64,000 bases of DNA from positions 1,184-65,183 of the forward strand of contig PNAG01000004.1 of the NCBI GenBank assembly GCA_003169845.1. Reading direction: 5' to 3'. The notes under the pieces are model-generated. The model was not told where the DNA came from. It saw only the letters and a list, made by a program, of their open reading frames with translations, and ran no database searches. Shown here piece after piece: positions 55,191 through 63,693 of the stretch. How positions within the stretch are numbered: position 1 is the first letter of the stretch; each line of letters starts with the position of its first letter. The stretch is from Candidatus Dormiibacterota bacterium (GTDB lineage Bacteria > Chloroflexota > Dormibacteria > Dormibacterales > Dormibacteraceae). A program made the position numbers and the translations under genes.

Positions 55191-55557
55191 GAAGCCTATG
55201 AGCCTCCGCACCAAAGCGCTGCTAACGCGACCGGCTCTGGCGGATGGCTGGATAAGGAGTTCTGTGACGTTTTGACGTGATTTCCTCATGTAGGTCTGAA
55301 CCGCGCCCCAGACGGTACTTCTCGGCTAGGGCCCTACAGATTGACTAGTCGAGAACCGCCTCCTTTGGCGAAGCAACCGATGGCTGGCAAGGCCAACGTT
55401 TCGTTAAGGGGGATTTGGCACATTGGCTATGCAGGGAACAGGCTCCGGTCGGACAGAGGGTGGCGATATGGGCGCTCCGCTGACACCGAGCGGCCAAGAT
55501 CGTCACGCCGCCGGCTACGACGGCATCACCCGGTCGGGACAACTGAGGGCTGAGCAT
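55191..55557. other. Intergenic stretch before the REC gene
   Basis: The coding frame of the next gene is open from 55423, but residues before ATG 55558 do not look like a receiver. TGACGT occurs twice, two bases apart, near 55265. No other structure is seen. Confidence 0.4.
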
Positions 55558-56016
55558 ATGGAGCCTGCCCTATCACTCCACCACCAAGAAGAGCCACCAC
55601 TTGTGATGCTTGTTGACGACGATCCAGCTGTCGGCGCTATGTTCGGTATCGGCCTCGACGCGCTCGGCTTCCGAGTCGAAGTCGTGAGTAGTCCGAGTGC
55701 GGTGTTCCTGGCGATCGAAAAGGAAATGCCTGACCTAGTCGTGCTCGATTTTCAACTGGGAGGCATCATTACTGGCGTGGATGTCTTGGAGAACTTGCGC
55801 CTCGATTCCCGCTCGACTCACGTGCCCGTATTCATGTTGAGCAATCACCTGGGCGACCTCGACGGACAGGTTGATCGTGCATTCGCCGCCGGAGCACTCG
55901 CGTGGCTCGTGAAGAGCCAGACAAGCCCGGCCGAGCTTGGGCTCCGTATTTCGCAAGCGCTGGCATCCATGGTTGGCGATCTCGGTCAGGCGACAGACCC
56001 CGGTTCTTCTGAATGA
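55558..56016 (+). CDS. Receiver-domain protein
   Basis: 152 residues from ATG 55558. The receiver domain has LVMLVDDDPAVGAMF, the phospho-acceptor Asp in LVVLDFQLGG, Ser in FMLSNH and Lys in WLVKSQ, followed by a short helical tail. It has no output domain. It lies after the STAS/regulator pair and may feed into the stressosome-linked network. Confidence 0.8.
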   Translation: MEPALSLHHQEEPPLVMLVDDDPAVGAMFGIGLDALGFRVEVVSSPSAVFLAIEKEMPDLVVLDFQLGGIITGVDVLENLRLDSRSTHVPVFMLSNHLGDLDGQVDRAFAAGALAWLVKSQTSPAELGLRISQALASMVGDLGQATDPGSSE

Positions 56017-56237
56017 TCACGCCGGCTCACCGAGATCCTTCTTACATCCAGGCAAGCCTTCTCAGGCGTGGAATCAACTGGAAGATGGCGTCATCCCATA
56101 AGAATCGTTTGATAAACAGCTGGGATCGCGTTGGTCACGAGACAATGAGAAGCGTCACACATTGCACCCTGACCGCGAAGGCCTCACGGTCCTGACCCGT
56201 ACGTCTTCGGGCGTAGCTTCGAGACGCAGTCACCGGT

Positions 56238-56660
56238 TCAGGAATCAGCTCCTGGGTGAATTCGAAAACGTCGCCCTCTCGGTCCTCGCAGGGCCTGGAA
56301 ATGCCGATGGTCGAGGGTCAGCACGTCGAGAACCGCGTAGCGCTCGGCGAGAACCACGATTGACGCGTCGGCTAGGCCAATTTCAAGGTCGCGATACCGT
56401 CTGAGGACAAGAGCAGCCGCTGCTACGTCCTCGGTTGTGAAAGGCTCCAACCGGTAGGCACCCCGGGCCACTTCGTCCAGCAGCGCTCGTTGGGCACGAA
56501 CGCCGACCCTGGTGGCCAGCAGGTAGTCGAGCTCGGCCAGGACAAAAGGCGACAAGAGAAGTGGTCCGCTGACGGTGCGAAGGGCGGCGGCGGCTTGCGC
56601 ATGCCGGTTCTGGCTGGAGTCGAGAGCAGCCAACAAACCGCTGGTATCGAGTAGGATCAC
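56238..56660 (-). CDS. vapC: VapC-type PIN-domain toxin
   Basis: This 140-residue PIN ribonuclease has the acidic residues in ILLDTSGLLAALD (Asp5), SPFVLAELDYLLA (Glu), GLADASIVVLAE (Asp) and LTLDHRHFQAL (Asp). It cleaves RNA when freed from its antitoxin. Its start overlaps the antitoxin stop by four bases. Confidence 0.9.
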   Translation of the reverse strand: MILLDTSGLLAALDSSQNRHAQAAAALRTVSGPLLLSPFVLAELDYLLATRVGVRAQRALLDEVARGAYRLEPFTTEDVAAAALVLRRYRDLEIGLADASIVVLAERYAVLDVLTLDHRHFQALRGPRGRRFRIHPGADS

Positions 56661-56884
56661 CCCTCGCCGAAGCCGGCAAGTAACTTGTCGACGTTCTCGG
56701 CTAGATCAGGTTTGCCGCTCGTAAACAAGGGGACACGCGGCTCTGGGCGGCGCGAGAGCAGGAAGGTCTCGATCCCCTCGCGGATCAAGTCCGCCTCAGT
56801 CCGCCCGTCCTCATGCGCCGCTCGCGCAAGGCTTCCCTTCAAGTCTTCAGGCAGGTAGATGGTCGTCCGCTTCATGCCATACAT
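56657..56884 (-). CDS. vapB: VapB-type ribbon-helix-helix antitoxin
   Basis: 75 residues, or 72 if it starts at ATG 56875. The N-terminal ribbon-helix-helix is KRTTIYLPEDLKGSLARAA then EADLIREGIETFL. The C-terminal tail (PDLAENVDKLLAGFG) should wrap the toxin. The direct repeats at its 5' end suggest autoregulation. Confidence 0.88.
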   Translation of the reverse strand: MYGMKRTTIYLPEDLKGSLARAAHEDGRTEADLIREGIETFLLSRRPEPRVPLFTSGKPDLAENVDKLLAGFGEG

Positions 56885-56894
56885 TATGCCATAC
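56874..56894. promoter_or_regulatory. Direct repeats at the vapB start (putative operator)
   Basis: ATGCCATAC occurs at 56874-56882 and 56886-56894, three bases apart, overlapping the vapB start codon. Paired short repeats are typical of ribbon-helix-helix operators. Confidence 0.5.
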
Positions 56895-56970
56895 GTCGGG
56901 AAATCTGTGATCCAGCCGAGATCCAGCGGCTCCAGATAGCGCGCGAAATCGTCGATTTTGAACTTGATTT

Positions 56971-57020
56971 TGGTCGGGGGCGAGGGATTTGAACCCTCGG
57001 CCTCACGGTCCCGAACCGTG
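56971..57020 (-). tRNA. 3' half of a tRNA-Pro(CGG), truncated
   Basis: On the minus strand: anticodon arm CACGG-TTCGGGA-CCGTG (57020-57004, anticodon CGG), variable AGGCC, T-arm GAGGG-TTCAAAT-CCCTC, acceptor GCCCCCG, discriminator A and encoded CCA (56973-56971). The D-arm and a matching 5' acceptor strand are not found upstream; a weak CGGGAGT is present but misplaced. It is probably a recombination scar rather than a working tRNA. Confidence 0.65.
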
Positions 57021-57067
57021 TCGATGCCGTGTCCTCCAGTGTCCGACAGACTCCCGCGTCGTCCTCG

Positions 57068-57082
57068 CGAATACGAAATCGA
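57068..57082. repeat. 15-bp repeat shared with 61570-61584
   Basis: CGAATACGAAATCGA occurs here and at 61570-61584. Its core GAATACGAAA also occurs at 57271-57280. All three lie next to RNA-gene fragments, as if marking element ends. Confidence 0.6.
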
Positions 57083-57204
57083 CCAGGCTGGTGTCCTTTG
57101 GTGACCCCCTAGACCCGTCCGGTGCCGGGAATGCGTGATCCAGCTGTGATCCAGCGGGGATGCTCGCGGCCCCTGTCGGCTTCTCAGGGATTCGACAGAT
57201 GAGC

Positions 57205-57268
57205 GAGGCTAAGTGGTCAGCGTGGACTGTAAGCCGGGTTCTGTATCGGCGAGATCGACTCACCCATC
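57205..57268 (-). ncRNA. rnpB: 3' terminal fragment of RNase P RNA
   Basis: The minus strand reads GATGGGTGAG (57268 down), then ACAGAACCCGGCTTACAG (57244 down), then CACGCTGACC. This is the highly conserved 3' end of bacterial type A RNase P RNA with a P1-like end. The rest of rnpB (the universally conserved GGAAAGTCCGGGC core) is not found upstream, where GAATACGAAA intervenes. It is therefore a fragment. Confidence 0.55.
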
Positions 57269-57405
57269 GTGAATACGAAACGACACCTAACGACACCCTG
57301 CGATTGAGTGCGGCTGCGTACTAAATGCGTACTGGTACGCCAAACCTTCTGTCTCCCACCGCCATCGGCACCAATCCTGGGTGCGGGACCTTGGTTCGAG
57401 CGACT

Positions 57406-57544
57406 GGACCTTTTCCTTACCAAGGAAATGCTGAGGGGCCATTTCCCAATCGAAGCTCCGCTGAGATCAAATGCAGCGGCTATCGCCAATAATCGCTGCC
57501 TAGCAGCGCTTCCTATTTTTGGCCATGAATGAACGCCACAAGAG
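57406..57544. repeat. ~139-bp direct repeat, copy A
   Basis: About 85% identical to 61627-61765. It starts with GGACCTTTTCCTTACCAAGG (tRNA-Thr anticodon arm, minus sense), includes the hairpin CGCTGC-CTA-GCAGCG and ends GCCATGAATGAACGCCA. In this copy the T-arm and acceptor side is degenerate. Confidence 0.8.
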
Positions 57545-57817
57545 TTGCGGCGCCCACCGGAAAAGCGACCGCAGCATAGGGCCAGGGCAGACCGTACCCC
57601 CCCCGAATAGAGGCAAAATGCCAGGTCAACTACAATCCGCCAAGGAAGGAATTGAACGATTTCGAGCCTCGGGCCAAGTGTGTTCTATTGGCGCGGGGAA
57701 CCAGCTCTTCCTTACCAAGTGGTCTTCAGTCCCTGGCGAATTCGAAGTGATCTTAGCGCTGCCGACCTACTGCGGCCGAGACCATTTAACTAACCGTTGA
57801 CAGATCTGACCGGCGGG

Positions 57818-58060
57818 TTATGTATAGAGCCCCTCAGCGACTCGTGTCATCTCCTCAGCAGTCCGTCCAAGGGTGCTTACGTCCACGTAGTTACCGTCAC
57901 GCAGCTGCCACGTCACCGCAGTTGGAGTTCCATCGATGTATTCGTAGAATGTCGCCGGCTGGTCGCCGATGCTCCCTGCGCCAGGCCCGGGGCGGCGACA
58001 TAAAGGAACGCGCCGTTGACCTCACCGCCGACTCCGATCTGCCATGAGCTACCCGGATGA
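57818..58060 (-). pseudogene. Frameshifted C-terminal remnant of an unknown protein
   Basis: One frame reads GVGGEVNGAFLYVAAPGLAQ, then a shifted frame reads GDQPATFYEYIDGTPTAVTW, LRDGNYVDVSTLGRTAEEMT and RVAEGLYT to TAA at 57818. The ending resembles DUF4367-type extracytoplasmic domains. It lies directly downstream of the cyclase-kinase gene. Confidence 0.4.
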
Positions 58061-58077
58061 ACGCGACTGCCACCACC

Positions 58078-61000
58078 TCAGGCCTGGGCCTCGCGTAGCC
58101 CACCCGACGCTTGTGGAGCTGAAGTGGCTGTGGCCCCAGAAGCTAGCCGCAAGCCGGGAATGCCGGCAGGAAGGGTGACGTGGGCTTCCGATCCTATTCC
58201 TTGCAAATGGTCGACCCAGAAGCGGCCACCGTGCAGCGCCACGATCTGGCGTGCAATTCCCATGCCAAGGCCCGTCCCGACTACCCTGCGTATCGGGTTC
58301 TTGGCATAGAGATCGCTCGGGGCGAACAGGGGGTTGTCGAAGTCGGCGCGAACGCTCAGTCCCTGATCTCTCACGCTCACCTCGGCTTGACCGGCGTGCA
58401 TCCTACTGACGATGACGATTTGGCCGCCATCAGGGGAGTATTTGGCAGCGTGATGCAGCAACGTGCTGACCAGTTGGGACAGCTGGGCAGCATCGCCGAC
58501 TATTGGCGTCAGGGTTGGGTCGAGCCTCTCGGTGAAAGTCAGTCCGTCCGACCCGGCCTTTACCTCCTCAACTTCTCGGCGAATGATCGCATTCACGTCT
58601 ACGGATCCCATCGACATGCCGACGTGGCCGGTCTCGATTCGGTCTACGTCTAAGATCTCGGTAACGATGCTGTCGAGGTGCTCGGCACTCTTGTAGATTT
58701 CGCTGGCGAATTCCTTCACGTCGTTTGAGCTGAGATCCACCGTATCTCGAATCAGTTCGCTGAAGCCTTCGATGCCCATCAACGCGGTCCTGAATTCGTG
58801 ACCGACCGACTGTAGGAATTCGATCTTGAGCTGGTTCAACTGTTCGAGTTGTGTGAAGGTAACCCGCGCCGCATCTTCAACTTGGTGTCTGGCCGTGGTG
58901 TCCTGGAGCATGGTGAGGAAATAGTCGACCTGACCGTTCGACTTTCTTACAGCAGTCGACGTTAGATTCACCCACGCTCTATCCCCGTCGGCGCGGATCA
59001 TTGGAATATCCGCGTCGGCACGGTCAGCTTCTCCTCTGCCCAGCGCGCTCAACTTTTGACGCATCTGGAGCTGGATCTCAGGGGGAAGGTACCTGGTTAT
59101 TGGGGAGCCCACCACCAGCTCTGGCGGTTCATGCAGCAAAGCCCCCAAACTCGGATTGGCATCGATGACCACGAAATCCGCACTGGACCGCGCAATGCCG
59201 ATCGGAGAATGGGTGATTACGTCCGCGAGGGCTTTGGCGGATAGCCGACTCAAGGCAACCATCGATAACGACTGCCTATTCGTTAAGGCCTGGCTCAAAG
59301 CAAGCGAAACCGCAAGCACTGCAGTTAGGACGGTAAGAAATCGATCGAGGCTTTCACCACTGAGAACCACGACAAGGGCACTCAGTGCGGCGAATACGAC
59401 GGCTATCCATGGGAGCGCAAGCTGCCACAGGTCTAGTTCTCCACTCACGGTGGCTCGATCAGATGGCCGTGCGGGCCATAGTGGCGCGACGGCGATTAAC
59501 AGGAATGCCAGCACCAAGCCTGTATTGATGAAGCCCCGAATCGCTCCGTAGCTATCGACATCGGCATGCGCAGCGATAACGTAGGCGGTCGCACTAACCG
59601 CAAAGCCGGCGAGCAGGAGCAGCAATGGGCCTTGCAGTTGGCGAGCACCCCGATTGATCGCCAGGATCACAACGGTCCCGAAGAGGATTTCGCCGAGTGG
59701 ATATGCCAACTCGATTGCCTGCTCCGTTGAGCTCTGTGCAGGCAAGAGGTACATCTGCTTGAGCCCGAGTGCCCACGCCGCGAACACCAACGCGGCAATG
59801 ACAACCAGTCCGTCAAGCAGCACGCGCCACCCATCCGTCGATCCAAGCGGTGAGGTCCAGAACATCAGGACGCCGGCCAGTCCCAGAGGCAACGCAGCGA
59901 GGAAGCCAGCGTCCGACAGGGATGGAGACATAGGGGCAACAACCTGGCCCAACTCATAGATGCTCCAGCTGGCCTGACCGACGCTCCACGCACCTGCGGA
60001 GGCGGCAATCAGGGCCCATCCAAACCGGAGTCGGCCCGCTGACTGCTTTGCCGTCCACGCGCAAGTCGTTGCCGCGATCAGTGCCGCGATAACCTGGGCA
60101 AGATCGACGAGCTTGACGAGGAATTGGTCGCCGCCGACACCGAGGCCAACGGTTGCCGCTAAGCCCGTAACAGATATTGCCGCGGCTATGGCCAAGGTGG
60201 CAAACGCCGTCCAGCTGCGCCGGTGGAATGCGCTCGAGCGGGTCTCGCTGCCAGCCCCGACGGCGTCCCTTCGATCGACTCCTGTCTCTTCGGGACGAAC
60301 TCGACCTGGCGGCGGGACCAGATCCGTGGTCCAGATCTCAACCCTCTCTGATAGGCCGCGCAGAATCTTCCTGGTCACGAGGCGAAGGGACGGAGGCAGT
60401 TCCCTGAGTGAGGCGACGGTCGACCCTGATAAAACAGTGCGAAGACCGAGCTCCTTGGCTTCGCCCTCCAACCTGGACGCTATGTTGACCGAGCTGCCAA
60501 AGACCGCGTAGTCAGAACGTTTGACTCCGCCTACGACGCCGACTATGGCCGGCCCAGTATGGACCGCGACGACAGCGCGGATTGGCTCGGACAAGCCGCT
60601 GGGTGCATTCGCAGACTCAAAGGCGCGATGAATCGCTTCGGCTGCTGCCAGGGCATCTGCCGCTCCTTGATTGGGTTCTTCGAGCATGCCGAATATGGCC
60701 AAGACCCCGTCGCCGATGTACTGGGTTACGCTGCCCCTATTCGCCACGATTGCATTGGCCGCCAGACCCAAATAAATGTTCAGGAACTGAATCGTCTGCT
60801 GCGGCGATAGAGTCTCTTCGATTCTCGACGAACTGCGAATGTCAATGAACAAGATCGTGAGTACTCGCCGATCACCGGCGGTTGGGAGCTCTCCTTTCCG
60901 TATTGCCTCCGGTACGGCGTCGACCGGCAGCAATCGCTCCAGTTGGTGCCGACGAACCGACTCCTCGCCGATTCCAAGCGTCAACGCCAGCGTATTGCGG

Positions 61001-61092
61001 GGCGCTGGCTCCAGCGCGCCTGGTCTAGCCTTCACGATCAGCTTCGCGCCTGCACGCGTCATCGGCGATCGCGGTAGAGGCTCAGCCTTCAT
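58078..61092 (-). CDS. Class III adenylate cyclase / membrane sensor / PAS / histidine kinase fusion
   Basis: 1004 residues. A class III cyclase domain (about 70-265) has metal-binding Asp in LFIDIRSSS and YIGDGVLAIFG, purine-contact region RSDYAVFGSSVNIASRLEGE, and conserved Asn and Arg, so activity is plausible. Then come eight or more hydrophobic helices (about 295-560), a PAS domain (about 595-720), HisKA with SVGHEFRTALMGI (His near 764) and a HATPase_c domain. The N-box reads STLLHHAAKYSPDGG, with His where Asn is expected, and G1 reads RDQGLSV, so ATP binding is doubtful; G2 GTGLGMGI is kept. Cyclase fused N-terminally to a membrane kinase is unusual. It lies between the two direct repeats. 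Confidence 0.85.
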   Translation of the reverse strand: MKAEPLPRSPMTRAGAKLIVKARPGALEPAPRNTLALTLGIGEESVRRHQLERLLPVDAVPEAIRKGELPTAGDRRVLTILFIDIRSSSRIEETLSPQQTIQFLNIYLGLAANAIVANRGSVTQYIGDGVLAIFGMLEEPNQGAADALAAAEAIHRAFESANAPSGLSEPIRAVVAVHTGPAIVGVVGGVKRSDYAVFGSSVNIASRLEGEAKELGLRTVLSGSTVASLRELPPSLRLVTRKILRGLSERVEIWTTDLVPPPGRVRPEETGVDRRDAVGAGSETRSSAFHRRSWTAFATLAIAAAISVTGLAATVGLGVGGDQFLVKLVDLAQVIAALIAATTCAWTAKQSAGRLRFGWALIAASAGAWSVGQASWSIYELGQVVAPMSPSLSDAGFLAALPLGLAGVLMFWTSPLGSTDGWRVLLDGLVVIAALVFAAWALGLKQMYLLPAQSSTEQAIELAYPLGEILFGTVVILAINRGARQLQGPLLLLLAGFAVSATAYVIAAHADVDSYGAIRGFINTGLVLAFLLIAVAPLWPARPSDRATVSGELDLWQLALPWIAVVFAALSALVVVLSGESLDRFLTVLTAVLAVSLALSQALTNRQSLSMVALSRLSAKALADVITHSPIGIARSSADFVVIDANPSLGALLHEPPELVVGSPITRYLPPEIQLQMRQKLSALGRGEADRADADIPMIRADGDRAWVNLTSTAVRKSNGQVDYFLTMLQDTTARHQVEDAARVTFTQLEQLNQLKIEFLQSVGHEFRTALMGIEGFSELIRDTVDLSSNDVKEFASEIYKSAEHLDSIVTEILDVDRIETGHVGMSMGSVDVNAIIRREVEEVKAGSDGLTFTERLDPTLTPIVGDAAQLSQLVSTLLHHAAKYSPDGGQIVIVSRMHAGQAEVSVRDQGLSVRADFDNPLFAPSDLYAKNPIRRVVGTGLGMGIARQIVALHGGRFWVDHLQGIGSEAHVTLPAGIPGLRLASGATATSAPQASGGLREAQA

Positions 61093-61569
61093 CAGGGTCT
61101 CTTTGCTCGACTCAAGGCTAAGGCCGACGCCTGCGGCTGCCGCCCTAGATTCAGACGGCGCTGCTCCCCTATGAACTACCGGTTGGGGGCTCGTGTATGG
61201 GTTCCTTATCGGGGTCTAGTCCGGCTTGCATGCTGGTGCGAAGTATTGCCTTAACCGGAATCCTGGTGCCGTGCTCCAACCTGCAGTGAAGCCCGTCGCT
61301 GATCTTGCTGGTCCTCGCGCTCGGATTAGTGGCTGGTGGCTTCGCCCTGAGTGCTTGTCCAGCCGGAAGTGCTGGTAGGCGGCCTAGATCGCCGATATTC
61401 GGTATGGCTTTGACTCCGCTAGACGACCCTGGATGACACGCACTGTGGTCCGCATGGTGGTCCTCCACATGGGCCAGGGACCACGAACAGACCTTTTAAC
61501 TAGGCAAGTTCCGGTCCGTTTCCCGGTCGTTTCCGGTCAGACGCCCAACGCCTTCCAAAAGGCTTAAAA
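61093..61569. other. Stretch upstream of the cyclase-kinase gene
   Basis: A minus frame at 61169-61468 is weak in character. No gene is supported; the promoter of the cyclase-kinase should lie here. Confidence 0.35.
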
Positions 61570-61599
61570 CGAATACGAAATCGAGCCTCAGGAGGGTTG

Positions 61600-61653
61600 T
61601 GGAGCCCACGCCCGGATTCGAACTGGGGACCTTTTCCTTACCAAGGAAATGCT
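61600..61653 (-). tRNA. 3' portion of a tRNA-Thr(GGT)
   Basis: The minus strand from 61653 reads AGCA, anticodon arm TTTCC-TTGGTAA-GGAAA (anticodon GGT), AGGTC, T-arm CCCAG-TTCGAAT-CCGGG (one mismatch), acceptor CGTGGGC, T and CCA (61602-61600). The 5' acceptor GCCCACG and the D-arm are missing; instead the sequence continues into the direct repeat. It looks like an att-site scar. Confidence 0.65.
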
Positions 61654-61765
61654 GAAGTACCATTTCCCGATCGGCGCTCCGCTGAGATCGAATGCAGAGG
61701 CTATAGCCATTAATCGCTGCCTAGCAGCGCTTCCTATTTTTAGCCATGAATGAACGCCAGACAAG
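61627..61765. repeat. ~139-bp direct repeat, copy B
   Basis: Partner of 57406-57544. This copy is fused to the intact tRNA-Thr T-arm and acceptor end. The two copies bound a 4.2-kb segment carrying the cyclase-kinase. Confidence 0.8.
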
Positions 61766-61979
61766 AGAGCCGACCACCCCGGCGCGAAATCCTAACCGGC
61801 CGAAGTCATCGGGCGCTTAGTGGGCGCCACTGGGTTCGGAGCGGAGTTCGACGTGATTTTCGAACCACACAGCTCTCACCCGTTGGGCGTGGACTGGCCT
61901 TCGGGTGATCAGCGATGTGAATCACAAATAAACGGCGTCCTAACAACGACTGGCTGATCAGGATTTGGAGGGTGCGATC

Positions 61980-62300
61980 TCAGGGCTGGACATGCGACGC
62001 ATTGTTGTAGAGCCCCGCCAACGAGAAAGCCGCGATCAGTAAGAGGCACAACACTGTGGCGATCGTCTTGCGCGTACGACTCAATGGCGTCAGCCAAACC
62101 AAGACTAGGCCGACAGGCATGCACAGAAGAAGGCCAAGACAGGCCAATGCTGGGTGAACGCCGCCCCGGGAAGCCGCTTGTGGAGATCGGATGGGAGCTC
62201 CGGGTGGCTGCCATTGCGGCTGCCTAGCCTCACTGGCTGGGTTAGTGGTGACTTCTTGTCGACGCTGATCCCTCGGGTTGGGCGGAACAGGGGGGATCAC
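61980..62300 (-). CDS. Small membrane protein with Pro-rich cytoplasmic N-terminus
   Basis: 106 residues: a Pro/Gln-rich hydrophilic N-terminus (about 1-48), then two hydrophobic helices (ALACLGLLLCMPVGLVLVWL and TIATVLCLLLIAAFSLAGLY). The layout resembles DUF4190-like proteins, and the same layout is seen at 63694. Function unknown. Confidence 0.6.
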   Translation of the reverse strand: MIPPVPPNPRDQRRQEVTTNPASEARQPQWQPPGAPIRSPQAASRGGVHPALACLGLLLCMPVGLVLVWLTPLSRTRKTIATVLCLLLIAAFSLAGLYNNASHVQP

Positions 62301-62568
62301 TAGGCGAAGGCCGTCGATAGACGCATCGGAGGTCCAGCCCTGTTACGCAAAGGCCGTCCCCTTTTGCCACATCCGCGCCGTTTGAAGCTCGTGGTCCCCG
62401 ACTCAGACTCAAGTGTCACGCGGATCGTTCGAGCTCCGGCGGCAATATATCGCTGGCCAGCATTGTTTGCAGATCTGCTGACTCGTCACCTTGAACTCGA
62501 ACATCGTTTCAATGCTGGCCGGCCGAGTCGTGTGGCAATCTCCTGGCGTGCGCACTGCAGGCCCGTAT

Positions 62569-63363
62569 TCATTTTCGACTCACCTGTTCGCTCAGGCGAC
62601 CGTATTCGTCCACCTGGATCATGCGGACATCCGCGTGGCGTGACGAATACCAAATGAGGTAGATCACAATTGGTATGAAGAGGGCGAAGATGCTGATGAT
62701 CAACAAAATGACCACGGTCAAAGGATTGACGCGTTTCTCACGCGCGACCTGCGTGGTCACATCGGACTGATAAAGCACTTTGTAGCCTTGCCGCATGAGC
62801 ACATCCAGGCGGCGGTCTAGGATCACTCTGCGTTCCGGTATCGACAGAGTGGCCGAGCGGCAGTCAATCGTCGGCGCGGCGAGCGACAAGCTCCGCAGCA
62901 ATTGTTCAACCACGGCCACAGGTTGGCAGTTAGGGAACTGGCGCCAGCTCTGTTCACCTCTTATCAGAATCGCGAGGGAGGTGACATTTCCCGCGGCTGG
63001 CGACATTTGAACCGCCTGTATTTGCTCTAAGGGACAGCGCCAGGTATCTGCGCTACCCATACCAACACTGACAAAATCGCCACTTTCCAGCCCCACGCGA
63101 CCCCCGTCATAGTCGACGAGGATGCTCGATGTTCGAATTCGAGCGGCTTGGGCAGCACCCTCCGCGTTCATGCCGTTCTTGAGCGCAGCAATCGCAGCGT
63201 TCGTTGCAGCTTCGAGACGCACCGAATCACCTCCGATTTCACGCTGCGCCCACGAATACCACTCCTGATAACCGGGAACGGCAACGACAAGCTCAGCCTC
63301 GGTATGCTGCCCATCCGACTCATCCCCAGGTCCATGACTGGGCATCGCGTTGGTCTCCATCAC
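62569..63363 (-). CDS. Hypothetical protein with C-terminal membrane anchor
   Basis: 264 residues: a soluble alpha/beta N-terminal part (about 25-215, with VAVPGYQEWYSWAQREIGGD and TWRCPLEQIQAVQM), then one hydrophobic segment (LTVVILLIISIFALFIPIVI) near 218-242 and a short charged tail. No family was recognised. Confidence 0.6.
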   Translation of the reverse strand: MMETNAMPSHGPGDESDGQHTEAELVVAVPGYQEWYSWAQREIGGDSVRLEAATNAAIAALKNGMNAEGAAQAARIRTSSILVDYDGGRVGLESGDFVSVGMGSADTWRCPLEQIQAVQMSPAAGNVTSLAILIRGEQSWRQFPNCQPVAVVEQLLRSLSLAAPTIDCRSATLSIPERRVILDRRLDVLMRQGYKVLYQSDVTTQVAREKRVNPLTVVILLIISIFALFIPIVIYLIWYSSRHADVRMIQVDEYGRLSEQVSRK

Positions 63364-63693
63364 ATACCCCTCCCTGCTCCAATCCTCTGGACTCGCTGCA
63401 TAAGCAATTGGCGTGGCACGATGGTGCCCGCCTCAGGGCGACTTGTCAATGCTTCTTATGGCTGCGTCAGCGCAGGGATTGGTCTCGATTGATGGCCTCG
63501 ACGCCGGCTGGACCGGATTGGGCGTCAATGGGTGTCGGCCCTCGTTGGACATCGATTGTGACGGTATAGGATCGCCGCAGACATAAATGACAGCGTTAGC
63601 CACCAGCACGACGTGCCTTTCGATCTTTTCGTTGTCAGCCGGTCGACGATGCGGCGGCCACTGCTTGGATGAAATAGGGACGATCTGAGCCGT
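63364..63693. other. Intergenic stretch between divergent membrane-protein genes
   Basis: No convincing gene. Overlapping minus frames (63433-63989) are shadows of the gene at 63694. Confidence 0.4.

Noticed and set aside
56971..57060. Complete tRNA gene
   Set aside because: No D-arm and no properly placed 5' acceptor strand; only the 3' half is convincing.
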